DNA of 44,904 nucleotides. Source: Candidatus Dormiibacterota bacterium. GTDB taxonomy: Bacteria > Chloroflexota > Dormibacteria > Aeolococcales > Bog-877. Within the stretch, counting starts at the first letter, position 1. Each line of letters begins with the position of its first letter. The DNA lies in NCBI GenBank assembly GCA_013044295.1, contig JABEUU010000200.1:1-44904 (forward strand), written 5' to 3'. A model generated the notes under the pieces. It made no database searches. It saw nothing but the letters and a program-made list of their open reading frames with translations, and had not been told where the DNA came from. The position numbers and the translations under genes are program-made. This document shows, piece by piece, positions 21,558-30,564 of the stretch.

Positions 21558-22232
21558 TCAGGTGGCGCCCAGGACCCCCACCGGGCAGGCAACTCCGGTG
21601 CCGCCCATGCCGCAGTAGCCGTTGGGGTTCTTGTCGAGATACTGCTGGTGGTACTGCTCGGCGTAGTAGAAGGGGCCGGCGACCGAGATCTCGGTGGTGA
21701 TCTGGCCCATGCCGGCGGCCGTGAGCGCGCTCTGGTAATCGGCTCGAGAGGCCTCCGCCTGGCCCGCCTGGTCGCTGGTGGTGCAGTAGAGCGCAGACCG
21801 GTACTGGGTGCCCGAGTCAGCGCCCTGGCGCATCCCCTGGGTGGGGTCGTGGGACTCCCAGAAGACCTGCAGCAGGCGGCCGTAGCTGATGCGTTTGGGA
21901 TCGAAGACCACCAGCACCGCCTCGGCATGCCCGGTTCGCCCGCTGCAGACCTCCTGGTAGGTGGGATTCGGGGTCAGCCCGCCACTGTAGCCGGCGGCCG
22001 TGGTGTGGATCCCAGGCAGGGTCCAGAACCGGCGCTCCGCGCCCCAGAAGCATCCCATCGCAAAGATGGCCAGCTCCATCTCCTCCGGGAACGGCGGGCA
22101 CAGGGGACGCCCCAGCACGGTGTGCCGGCCGTCAATCGGCATGCCGTCGGCCCGGCCGGGCAGAGCCTCGGCGGCGGTTGGCAGGGTGGCTCGACTCAGG
22201 AATGGGTTCATTCGCCGCAGCACCTCCAGCAT
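21558..22232 (-). CDS. msrA: Peptide-methionine (S)-S-oxide reductase MsrA
   Basis: [31 protein letters not shown]...[21 protein letters not shown]...[15 protein letters not shown]. Confidence 0.96.
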   Translation of the reverse strand: MLEVLRRMNPFLSRATLPTAAEALPGRADGMPIDGRHTVLGRPLCPPFPEEMELAIFAMGCFWGAERRFWTLPGIHTTAAGYSGGLTPNPTYQEVCSGRTGHAEAVLVVFDPKRISYGRLLQVFWESHDPTQGMRQGADSGTQYRSALYCTTSDQAGQAEASRADYQSALTAAGMGQITTEISVAGPFYYAEQYHQQYLDKNPNGYCGMGGTGVACPVGVLGAT

Positions 22233-22281
22233 CGTTACCAGGCTAACAGTGGTCCCAATTCCCCGCCTCCGCCATATGGTC

Positions 22282-23061
22282 TCACTCCCAACGGAAGAAT
22301 CGAATCGCAGTCGCCAGCAGCAGCAGGGTCCACCCTGCCAGCAGCGCCACTGGGGCGGCCGGGAAGGCGCCCCCGGCCAGAACGGCGCGCAGAGAGGAGC
22401 TGAGGGCGGTTGGAGGGAGGACGCTGGCCAGTTGCCGGACGAGGTCGGGCAGCTGCTGGACCGGCATCGCCACCCCGCCCAGGATCAGGAAGATCAGGTA
22501 CAGGCCGTTGGCCCCACCGATGGTCAGTTCGGCCCGCATCACCCCCGCCATGGTCAGCCCGAGCGCGGCGAACATGATCGCCCCCACCAGCATCACCAGG
22601 ATCGCCAGCGGCAGCGAACCCGGCGGCCTCCAGGCGAACCCGAAATAGCCAATCGCCAGCACCAGGGCCACCTGGCCGACCTCCACCAGCAGAACCGAGC
22701 CGGCCTTCGCCGCCACCAGGACCGCTCGGGGCAAGGGAGTTGCTCCCAGCCGCTTGAGCACCCGGTAGTAGCGCTGGTAGGCGGTCGAGATGCCCAGGGA
22801 CACCATCCCCGTCGACATGAGGGCGAGGGTCAGGATTCCCGGGACCAGGAAGTTGATCGGTCGGCCGTGGATGGATGGGAAGGCTCGGACCTCGGCGAAG
22901 AAGAGCAACAACAGCACCGGCAGCACCAGGATCACCAGCAGGTTCTCGGGCTGGCGCAAGAGGAGCAGCAGCTCGATCCGGGCCTGAGCCCGCAGGCTGC
23001 GTCCGATTGGGCTGGCCGCGGGCGCCTCCGGCGGCGTGGCGGTGGTCACCGCCCGGATCAA
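22282..23061 (-). CDS. ABC-2 type transporter permease
   Basis: Six hydrophobic segments, [20 protein letters not shown], typical ABC-2 membrane layout; overlaps upstream ATPase gene by 4 bp. Confidence 0.88.
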   Translation of the reverse strand: MIRAVTTATPPEAPAASPIGRSLRAQARIELLLLLRQPENLLVILVLPVLLLLFFAEVRAFPSIHGRPINFLVPGILTLALMSTGMVSLGISTAYQRYYRVLKRLGATPLPRAVLVAAKAGSVLLVEVGQVALVLAIGYFGFAWRPPGSLPLAILVMLVGAIMFAALGLTMAGVMRAELTIGGANGLYLIFLILGGVAMPVQQLPDLVRQLASVLPPTALSSSLRAVLAGGAFPAAPVALLAGWTLLLLATAIRFFRWE

Positions 23062-24014
23062 GCCCCCGCCTCCTCGGTGAGGCTGAGGAAGACGTCCTCG
23101 AGGGACGCCCGGCCCACGCGCAGAAGGCTGAGCTGGGGGCCTCCCTCTTGCCAGAGCATGTGGGTGAGCTCGGCGGCGGCTCGGAGAGGCTGGCTTGAGA
23201 CCAGCTCGTACCGTCCCTGGCCGCGGTCCTCGACTGCCTCCAGGAATTCCAGTTGGCGAAGCCGCGCCAAGAGGGCGCTTGGCAACTCCGCGTCCAGCTC
23301 GGCGTGGAGCAGCTCGGGGCCCGAGTCGCCCCGGAGCCGGGCGGGGGAGTCGTAGGCGACCAGGCGCCCCTCACGGATGATCGCGACCCGGTCGGCGAGC
23401 CGCTCTGCCTCCTCCATGGAGTGAGTGGTCAACAGCACTGTGACTCCGGCCGCCTGCTGCTCCTTGACGATCTCCCAGGTGAGCAATCGGGCCCTCGGAT
23501 CCATGCCCGCCGTGGGCTCGTCCAGAAATAGGATCTGGGGCTTCCCCACCAGCGCCAGGGCCAGAGAGAGCCGCTGCTTCTCGCCCCCGGACAGCTGTCG
23601 GTAGCGCGTCCTGGTCTTGTCTGCCAGCCCCACCCTCTCCAGCAGCGCCGCGGGGCTGAGCGGGTGGGCGAAGTAGCTGGCGAACAGTCTGGCCGCCTCC
23701 CCGACCCGGATGGTGGGATAGATACCACCCTCCTGGAGCATGATGCCGGCCCGCGGCCGGAAGCGATGGGAGTCGGCGACGGGGTCCAGCCCCAGCACCT
23801 CGATGCGGCCCTCATCGGGCCGGCGGTACCCCTCGAGCATCTCTATGGTGGTGGTCTTGCCGGCCCCATTCGGTCCCAGAATGGCGACCAGCTCGCCCTC
23901 GAACACCTCCAGGCTGAGGCCGTCAACCGCTCGCCGGCCACCGTAGGACTTGGCCACTGCCCGCAGGGAGACCGCCACCCTGTCAGCGGCCATGGTCGGG
24001 CCCGCTGCGCTCAC
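23058..24014 (-). CDS. ABC transporter ATP-binding protein
   Basis: GPNGAGKTT, LSGGEKQRLSLALAL, ILFLDEPTAGMDP. Confidence 0.94.
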   Translation of the reverse strand: MSAAGPTMAADRVAVSLRAVAKSYGGRRAVDGLSLEVFEGELVAILGPNGAGKTTTIEMLEGYRRPDEGRIEVLGLDPVADSHRFRPRAGIMLQEGGIYPTIRVGEAARLFASYFAHPLSPAALLERVGLADKTRTRYRQLSGGEKQRLSLALALVGKPQILFLDEPTAGMDPRARLLTWEIVKEQQAAGVTVLLTTHSMEEAERLADRVAIIREGRLVAYDSPARLRGDSGPELLHAELDAELPSALLARLRQLEFLEAVEDRGQGRYELVSSQPLRAAAELTHMLWQEGGPQLSLLRVGRASLEDVFLSLTEEAGA

Positions 24015-24751
24015 CGTTGGAGATGGATCCCGGGCGCGATGTCGACCCGGTAGCCGACCCCGAACACGGTGTTGATTCGGAAGGGGAGGCTGGGGAACAA
24101 CTCGAACTTCTCTCGCAGCCAGCGAATGTGCACGGCGACCGTCTTACTGTCGCCGTTGAAGTCCGGTCCCCACACCGCCCGCAGAATCGCATCCCGGCTG
24201 TGGACCCGGCCCGGATGGCTCAGCAGGAAGAAGAGGAGGCTGAACTCGCGGGGACTCATCTTGACCGGGTTATCGTCCACCAGCACCCGCCGGGAGGATG
24301 CGTCCAGGACGAACCCGCCCACCCGGATGCGCTCGCTGGGAGCGCTGGTCCGCTGGGGGCGCTCAGAGCGGCGCAGCAGGGCCTCAATCCTGGCCATGAA
24401 CTCCTTGAGCCCGAATGGCTTGGTCATGTAGTCGTCGGCGCCGAGGCCCAACCCGTTGACCTTGTCGGTCTCCGAGCCGCGAGCGGTGAGCATGAGGATG
24501 GGGACGTCAGACTCGGCTCGGATCGCCCGGCAGACCTCCTCTCCGGAGAGCTCGGGCAGCATCAGGTCGAGCACGACCAAGTCGGGGTTGCGGCTACGCA
24601 TCAGCTCCAGCCCCTCAGTTCCGGTGCCCGCCTCCAGGACCACGTAGCCGCGCGCGGCCAGGTTGTAGCGCAGGGTCATCCGGACCGACTCCTCGTCCTC
24701 GACGATGAGCACCTTGCGGCCGCGCCCGGCCCCCACCGGCTCTGCGACCAA
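24011..24751 (-). CDS. Response regulator, OmpR/PhoB family
   Basis: KVLIVEDEESVRMTLRYNL, VVLDLMLPELSGEEVCR, GADDYMTKPF, winged-helix C-terminus; probable TTG start just after phoU stop. Confidence 0.92.
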   Translation of the reverse strand: MVAEPVGAGRGRKVLIVEDEESVRMTLRYNLAARGYVVLEAGTGTEGLELMRSRNPDLVVLDLMLPELSGEEVCRAIRAESDVPILMLTARGSETDKVNGLGLGADDYMTKPFGLKEFMARIEALLRRSERPQRTSAPSERIRVGGFVLDASSRRVLVDDNPVKMSPREFSLLFFLLSHPGRVHSRDAILRAVWGPDFNGDSKTVAVHIRWLREKFELFPSLPFRINTVFGVGYRVDIAPGIHLQR

Positions 24752-24753
24752 GC

Positions 24754-25419
24754 CTAGCCCAGCTCCACCAGGCGTCCGGTCTCCAGGAACACCACGTCCT
24801 CGGCGATATTGGTGACCCGGTCCGCGATCCGTTCCAGGTTGTGGGCGATGAAGAGCAGGTTGGCGCCGGGATAGGCCCACTCCGGATGTTCGCGCATCGT
24901 CTCCACCATGTCGTCGAAGCAGCGGTGGTAGATGCGGTCGATGCGGTCGTCGCGGGCGGCGATGTCCTGGGCCCGCCGGAAGTCGTTGCTGGTGACCGCT
25001 TCCAGGATGTCCCGAACCTGCTCCTCGACGTAGTGGCCGAGGCGCAGGATGGTGTCGAGCTTGGGGCGGCTGGACAGCTCGATCAGAGGCAGGGCGTAGC
25101 GGGCGCAGCTCTTGGCGTGGTCGCCCATCCGTTCCAGCTCCGAGGCGATCAGGAGCAGCCCGAAGACTGCGTAGAGCGCCTGGCCGGTGGGGTGGCTCAC
25201 GGCCAGGATCTCAATCCCGCGTTCGCGCTCCTGGCGGTGGCGCTCGTTTATCTCCAGGTCGCGGCTCACGACCGTGCGGAGCCGGTCACCGTCCCGCTCT
25301 TCCAGCCCGGTCATGGCGCCCGCCACCCCTTCCGCCACCAGCTGGCCGAGTAGGCGAATCCCGTCTCGACGGGCGGCCAGCTCGACCTCGAGTTCGCGGC
25401 CGGCGGTGATGTCTGCCAT
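24754..25419 (-). CDS. phoU: Phosphate signalling complex protein PhoU
   Basis: ERMGDHAKSCARYA and LERIADRVTNIAEDVVFLETG repeats. Confidence 0.95.
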   Translation of the reverse strand: MADITAGRELEVELAARRDGIRLLGQLVAEGVAGAMTGLEERDGDRLRTVVSRDLEINERHRQERERGIEILAVSHPTGQALYAVFGLLLIASELERMGDHAKSCARYALPLIELSSRPKLDTILRLGHYVEEQVRDILEAVTSNDFRRAQDIAARDDRIDRIYHRCFDDMVETMREHPEWAYPGANLLFIAHNLERIADRVTNIAEDVVFLETGRLVELG

Positions 25420-25428
25420 ACCGCGATC

Positions 25429-26532
25429 TTAGACGACCGCCGGGGCAGTTCCTGCATCAGGTGGGCAGAGCCGGATCTCCACCACCGTCCCGGCGCCCGG
25501 ATGGCTGCGGACCGTGATCTGGCCACCCTGCAACTCCACCGCCTGACGCGCGATGGTCAGCCCCAGACCGCTCCCGGGCCCGGAGCGGGCCCGATCGCCA
25601 GTGTAGAAGCGGTCGAAGATGTGGGGCAGGGCCTGGGGAGAGATCCCGGCTCCGGTGTCGCGAACCGAGATCATGGGGCAGCTGCGAATGGTCGCCACCG
25701 CCACTGTGACCTTGCCCTTGGGGTCGGTGAACTTGATCGCGTTGTCGATCACGTTGGCCAGGGCGCGCTCGAGCCGGACCGGATCGGCCTTGGCCCAGGT
25801 CGGGCCGCCGACGACCTCCAAGTTGAGGTCGTGGCCGTGGGCCTGGGGCGCCAGCCCCGCGGTCACCCTGGATGCCAGCGCTGCCAGGTCGACCAGTTGC
25901 AGTTGCGCCTGCTCAGCCCCTGCCTCCAGCCTGGCCAGGTCGAGTAGGCCGGACACCAGCTCGTGCAGGCGCTCCGCCTCAGCCGCCATCCGTTCCGCGA
26001 ACACCTTGGTCGCCACCGGGTCGTCGCGGGCCTCGCCGTTGAGCGTCTCGGCCAACAGGCTAAGGCTGGCCAGGGGCGTGCGCAGGTCGTGCGAGAGGTT
26101 GACGATCAGGTCCTGATGGGCGCGGCTCAGGCGCCGCTCGTGGGTGATGTCACTGAGGATCAGGAGCACGACCGGTTCGGTGCTGGACGTGCCGATGGGG
26201 GCGGCGACCGCCCTCAGCACCCGGCGCCAGCCATCTTGGGAGATCTCGGCCCTGGTCACCTGCTGGTTCGCCAGCGCATCGCCGACCACCTCTCCCGCCC
26301 GGGGGTCGTCGACGATCAAAGCCAGTGGGGTGCCGGGCCTGAGAGGCACCGGCACCGCCTGCCCCAGGGGCAGCTGCCGCGCCAGCAGGTGGGCCGAGTT
26401 GGGGCTGGCCCAGACCAGGGCCCGACCGGCATCGAGGAGCAGCGCCGCATCGTTGCCGAGCGAGGCCAGAGTCGCCAGAATCTCGGCTCCCAGCAATTCG
26501 GGAGTGGGCGTCAGGACCTCGGCCTCGGTCAT
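25429..26532 (-). CDS. Sensor histidine kinase (PhoR-like; PAS-like region + HisKA + HATPase)
   Basis: NLSHDLRTPLASLSLLAETL, NVIDNAIKFTDPKGKV, DTGAGISPQALPHIFDRFY, GSGLGLTIARQAVELQGG; ATG at 26532 overlaps preceding stop. Confidence 0.93.
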   Translation of the reverse strand: MTEAEVLTPTPELLGAEILATLASLGNDAALLLDAGRALVWASPNSAHLLARQLPLGQAVPVPLRPGTPLALIVDDPRAGEVVGDALANQQVTRAEISQDGWRRVLRAVAAPIGTSSTEPVVLLILSDITHERRLSRAHQDLIVNLSHDLRTPLASLSLLAETLNGEARDDPVATKVFAERMAAEAERLHELVSGLLDLARLEAGAEQAQLQLVDLAALASRVTAGLAPQAHGHDLNLEVVGGPTWAKADPVRLERALANVIDNAIKFTDPKGKVTVAVATIRSCPMISVRDTGAGISPQALPHIFDRFYTGDRARSGPGSGLGLTIARQAVELQGGQITVRSHPGAGTVVEIRLCPPDAGTAPAVV

Positions 26533-27035
26533 CGGGCCTCCCACTTTCCCGTGGCCGGCACCAGCCTGCCGATGAAGCTGACCGAGCCCACGGTGCTGCC
26601 GTCCAGTTCCAGTTTCCACAGCCCGCCTTTGGGGCAGCGTGCGCCAGCTCCGGGTGAGGCTGCCTCCAGCAGCGGCAGCAGCACGTTGCCATGGCTGCAG
26701 GCGGCGGCGATCTGGACCCCAGTTGGGAGGTACGACTCGACCAGACCCCGAAGCATCTGCCTGGCCTCGCCGGGGTCGGTCGCTTGGGCTGTTTCGAAGA
26801 GCAGGGGGTCATCCTCCACCGCCAGCCCCATGGTGTGCGCCGCCGGCACCAGGGTGTCCTGGCAGCGCACCGTGGGGCTCGCCCTGAATGCCTCGACGCG
26901 CACCCGGCCCAGCACCTGGGCGAGGGCGAGGGCCTGCTGCCAACCGAACTCCGTCAGTGGCCGCGACGCGTCGGGTTGCGACCAGGAGCCCTGGTCTGCC
27001 GCCACGGCATGCCGCACCAGGTACAGGCTTTGCAC
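26529..27035 (-). CDS. Histidine phosphatase family protein, SixA-like
   Basis: MQSLYLVRHAVAADQGSW (RHG/RHA motif), RPLTEFGWQQALALAQVL, SPTVRCQDT; GTG start. Confidence 0.88.
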   Translation of the reverse strand: MQSLYLVRHAVAADQGSWSQPDASRPLTEFGWQQALALAQVLGRVRVEAFRASPTVRCQDTLVPAAHTMGLAVEDDPLLFETAQATDPGEARQMLRGLVESYLPTGVQIAAACSHGNVLLPLLEAASPGAGARCPKGGLWKLELDGSTVGSVSFIGRLVPATGKWEAR

Positions 27036-27047
27036 TTCTCAGCTCAG

Positions 27048-27053
27048 ATTATA
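27048..27053 (-). promoter_or_regulatory. Consensus -10 element TATAAT for the sixA-like/HK operon
   Basis: attata on + strand (TATAAT on -), about 12 bp before the GTG start; no clear -35. Confidence 0.4.
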
Positions 27054-27190
27054 AGTTCCGGGCCGAGATCTTCCTCCCCCCGCCCCTCCCGCCAGACGCC
27101 CTGCGGCTGGTGGCGCCGGTGGCCCCGGGCGCAAACTACACCCATGTTTCTTCGAGCCCGGTCCAGCTCCTGCGCCGCGGTCTGAACGGG

Positions 27191-28159
27191 TTGGCCAAGC
27201 CGGAGCGGTTCGCGGCTGTGGATGTCGGGAGCAACACCATCCATCTGCTGCTCGCTAGTTGCCTGGAGAACGGCGCACCTCGGCAGCTCTTCCGCCGCCG
27301 TGAGTTCGTACAACTTGGCCTTGACGTCGCCGCCCATGGCTCGATCGGGCCGGACCGCATGGAGCTGGCCGCTTCCACCCTGGCCGCTCAGGTGGCCGAG
27401 GCCAGGGAGCGGGGTGCCAGTGCGTTCGCGGTGGGAGCCACTCAGGCCCTGCGCTCGGCCGGCAACGGGCCGATCGTGGCGGAGGAGCTCGCCGCTAGGG
27501 CTGGGTTGGACGCGGTCAGGATCCTGCCCCCGCAAGTGGAGGCCCAGCTGGCTTTCGATGGGGCCACCTTGAACCAGGGCGCCGGGACGGTTGCCCTGGT
27601 GCTGGACATCGGGGGCGCTTCCTCGCAGGTGGCGTTGGGCCGCGCCCACGAGCTCTGCTCGGACTATTCGTTGCCCATAGGTTCCGGAATGATCACCACC
27701 CTGGCTGCGTCCGACCCACCCACCCCTGACGAGTGGCGGGCGATGGAGCGTAGGGTGGCCGAGCTCATCCCCGACCTGGTGCCGCCCCCGCGCGGGACCA
27801 CCGTTCTGGGTACAGGGGGCACCATCACCAACCTTCCGCGCCTGCTGGGCCGGGGCAAGGGGGCGATGCTACGCCCTCGGGACGTTGAGGAAGTGATCGA
27901 GATCTTCCGCCAGATGCCGGTCACCGCCCTCTCCCAACGGCTGGGCATGGATCTGGAGCGGGTGCGCCTTTGTCGAGGGGGAGCGCTGATCCTAGCCCAG
28001 CTAATGGACCTGCTCCAGCTCTCCAAACTGCGGGCTTCGGAGCGCGGCCTTCGGGACGGCATGGTCGCCGCCCTGGCCCGGCGGGGCCCGGATTGGTGGC
28101 GGCCAGCTGACCTTGCGGCCGCGCCCGCGCCCTCGGAGCTGGTGACAGCGGGTGTCTGA
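27191..28159 (+). CDS. Ppx/GppA family exopolyphosphatase/(p)ppGpp phosphohydrolase
   Basis: AAVDVGSNTIHLLLA, GATQALRSAGNG, LVLDIGGASSQVALG, PIGSGMIT, GTGGTITNLPRL; start uncertain (TTG 27191 proposed). Confidence 0.9.
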   Translation: MAKPERFAAVDVGSNTIHLLLASCLENGAPRQLFRRREFVQLGLDVAAHGSIGPDRMELAASTLAAQVAEARERGASAFAVGATQALRSAGNGPIVAEELAARAGLDAVRILPPQVEAQLAFDGATLNQGAGTVALVLDIGGASSQVALGRAHELCSDYSLPIGSGMITTLAASDPPTPDEWRAMERRVAELIPDLVPPPRGTTVLGTGGTITNLPRLLGRGKGAMLRPRDVEEVIEIFRQMPVTALSQRLGMDLERVRLCRGGALILAQLMDLLQLSKLRASERGLRDGMVAALARRGPDWWRPADLAAAPAPSELVTAGV

Positions 28160-29099
28160 GCCAACCTCGGTGGTCGAGCTCGCCCGAGCCGCCCTGGTCG
28201 AGCGCGCCGAGGCGTTGCAGTGGGCCGCGGCCCGGCTGCCCCTGGCCAGCGACCTTGAGGCCGTCCACGACACGCGGGTGGCGCTGCGGCGCCTGCGCGA
28301 GGCCGAGCGGGGCTTCGAAGGCTGCCTGCACCAGCCGGCAGGCCGGCGGCGCCGCCGCTTGCGCGCCCTGGAACGGGCCCTGGGCCCCCTGCGTGACGCT
28401 CAGGTGCGCCTGGAACTTCTGGGAGAGGTGCTGGGCCCGGTCGCGGTCTCGCGGGACCGCAGCGATGACCCGCGAGCCTCGGTCGGCTTCGGCCGGGAGG
28501 TCGTGGCGGGGCGCGGGGCCGAGCTTCGTCCGGGCCTGCGCGGGCTGGAGGCGGAGGCCCGCCGCTGTCTGGCGGATGCTGCCGCCGAGGAGATGGCCTG
28601 GCGCCACCGGGAGATGGTCGGTGGCCCCAACCTGGCGCGCCTGCGCCGGATGGCTCGAGTCCCCTCGGTGGTGGAGCCCGTGCCTGGCGTGACCCCGGGC
28701 AGGGAGCTTGCGGTGGTTCAGCTGCCCCGTTTTTTTCGCCAGGCCAGCCGGGGTCAGGGGGATTCCGCCGGACTCCATCTGCGCCGCGTGCGCACCCGGC
28801 GGCTGCGCTATCGGCTTGAGCTTTTCGCGCCGGCGTTGGCACCCGAACATCAGGTGGTGCTCCAGGAGCTGCGCCGCCTGCAGCGCCTTCTGGGCCAATG
28901 CCACGACCTGTCGGTGCTGGTGGATTGGATCGACCGAGCCGCCAAGCAGCAGCAGCGGGAACTGCGTCCGGCACTTCGTCGCCTGGTGGTGCGAGTCGAG
29001 TTGGAGCATGAGTCCGCCCAGGAGGCTGCCGAGCTGGAGTTGGCTCGCCTGGACGCCAGCGCGTGGTGGCGGACGGCTGAGCGTGCCTGCCTGGGCTGA
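28152..29099 (+). CDS. CHAD domain-containing protein
   Basis: VHDTRVALRRLREAERGFEG and LHLRRVRTRRLRYRLELFAP conserved-His motifs; overlaps ppx stop. Confidence 0.9.
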   Translation: MSEPTSVVELARAALVERAEALQWAAARLPLASDLEAVHDTRVALRRLREAERGFEGCLHQPAGRRRRRLRALERALGPLRDAQVRLELLGEVLGPVAVSRDRSDDPRASVGFGREVVAGRGAELRPGLRGLEAEARRCLADAAAEEMAWRHREMVGGPNLARLRRMARVPSVVEPVPGVTPGRELAVVQLPRFFRQASRGQGDSAGLHLRRVRTRRLRYRLELFAPALAPEHQVVLQELRRLQRLLGQCHDLSVLVDWIDRAAKQQQRELRPALRRLVVRVELEHESAQEAAELELARLDASAWWRTAERACLG

Positions 29100-29132
29100 G
29101 GTGGCCGGCGCCCCCGCCGGCCCAGCGCCGAC

Positions 29133-30398
29133 ATGAGTGGTGGGGCCCTCCCCCGGATAGCGGTGGAGCAGGCGCGTCGGATGGCCCTTGACAGCCAGGC
29201 CCTCGGGGTCCGGTCCGCGGTGGCGGCGAACGCAGTCGCCCCGGCTGTCGGCGTGGTGGAGCTGGTGCAGCGCCTCGGGTACCTGCAGCGCGACCCGCTG
29301 GCGGTGGTGTGTCCGAGTCACCAACTGGTGCTTTGGAGTCGGCTTGGCAATCACCCCGCGGAAGCCTTGGAGCGCGCTCTCTGGCAGGACCGCACCCTCT
29401 TCGAGTACTGGTCTCACGCCGCTGCGATTGTGCCCACCCAGGACTTTTCCCTCCATCGCTGGCGGATGCGTCGGTACGGTCGCTGGCGGAGCCCCGGGGA
29501 TCGGCGCCAGGCGGATTGGGTCGCGGCCAACCGCCGGCTGGCACTTGAGATACTCAAGCGGTTGCGCCGGGACGGACCTCTTCCCGGCAGCGCCTTCGCC
29601 AGGGTGCGTGACTCCCGGGAGGCGCGCGCCGCCTGGAGCGGCGGCGGCGACCACCAGAGAATGCTGGAGCATCTGTGGCTTCAGGGCCGGCTCATGGTGG
29701 CCGGTCGGGATGGCCGGGGGCGAATCTGGGACCTGGCCGAGAGGTGGCTGCCAGAGTTGGTGGGCGAGCCTGCCGTGACCGCCCGGTCGGCACTGGCGGC
29801 ACTTGCGCAGAGGACCCTCGACGCTCTCGGCGTGGCCACCACCCATCAGGTCGGCTACCACTTCTCCAGGGGGGCGGGCGGCCCGGAGGCTTCGCTGGAG
29901 CTGCTGGTGCGGCGGCGCCTGGCCCACGAGGTGATCGTCAGCGGCGCCGACGGCCCGCTCCCGGGGCGTTGGTTCGCCTCCACCTCGGCGCTGGCCCGCT
30001 GGGAGGACTCTCGGGAATTGGAATGGCCCGGCCGGACCACCCTGCTGTCACCGTTCGACAACCTGATCATCGACCGCGGCCGCACCGAGTTGCTGTTCGG
30101 CTTCCGCTACCGAATGGAGGTCTACGTGCCCAGACCGCGGCGCCGCTACGGGTACTACGTTCTACCCATTCTCCACGGAGACTCCCTGGTGGGCCGGCTT
30201 GACTGCCGCCATGACCGGCGCCAGGGCCATCTGGTCGTGGCGGCGGTCCACGCCGAGCCCGGGAAGCCGGAGCAGGGCGTCGCCGTGGCGACGCGCCGGG
30301 CGCTCGAGGATCTGGCCACCTTCTTGGGGGCCGAGAAGGTCGTCTTCGAAGGCGAGGTGGCCGGTCCCTCCTCCTGGCGGCGGGCGCTTCGCGGCTGA
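29133..30398 (+). CDS. Winged-helix DNA-binding/YcaQ-like (AlkX) DNA glycosylase family protein
   Basis: VVELVQRLGYLQRDPLAVVCPSHQLVLWSRLGNHPAEALERALWQDRTLFEYWSHAAAIVPTQDF; ...LLSPFDNLIIDRGRTELLFGFRYRMEVYVPRPRRRYGYYVLPIL. Confidence 0.9.
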   Translation: MSGGALPRIAVEQARRMALDSQALGVRSAVAANAVAPAVGVVELVQRLGYLQRDPLAVVCPSHQLVLWSRLGNHPAEALERALWQDRTLFEYWSHAAAIVPTQDFSLHRWRMRRYGRWRSPGDRRQADWVAANRRLALEILKRLRRDGPLPGSAFARVRDSREARAAWSGGGDHQRMLEHLWLQGRLMVAGRDGRGRIWDLAERWLPELVGEPAVTARSALAALAQRTLDALGVATTHQVGYHFSRGAGGPEASLELLVRRRLAHEVIVSGADGPLPGRWFASTSALARWEDSRELEWPGRTTLLSPFDNLIIDRGRTELLFGFRYRMEVYVPRPRRRYGYYVLPILHGDSLVGRLDCRHDRRQGHLVVAAVHAEPGKPEQGVAVATRRALEDLATFLGAEKVVFEGEVAGPSSWRRALRG

Positions 30399-30564
30399 CC
30401 GCCGGCGCAGGTGGACAACGGACTCTCTATCCTCGGAGCTGTGATGATCAGGTGCCAGGGCTCACCCGATGCGGCCGAGCGGTACTCCGCGCTGGGCTCA
30501 TGCCCGCCCGGGCTCTTCATGACCCGGCCACGAAGGGTGGCGGGGTCGGCCTCGAGGCGTCCGG

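Noticed and set aside
27664-29927. 626-aa and 668-aa minus-strand ORFs opposite ppx/CHAD/YcaQ
   Set aside because: Pro/Arg/Gly/His-rich shadows crossing several real plus-strand genes; no family motif.
30399-30564. Possible TPP riboswitch in front of the ThiO-like gene
   Set aside because: The conserved CUGAGA and ACCUGAUCUGG-type core elements could not be placed convincingly.
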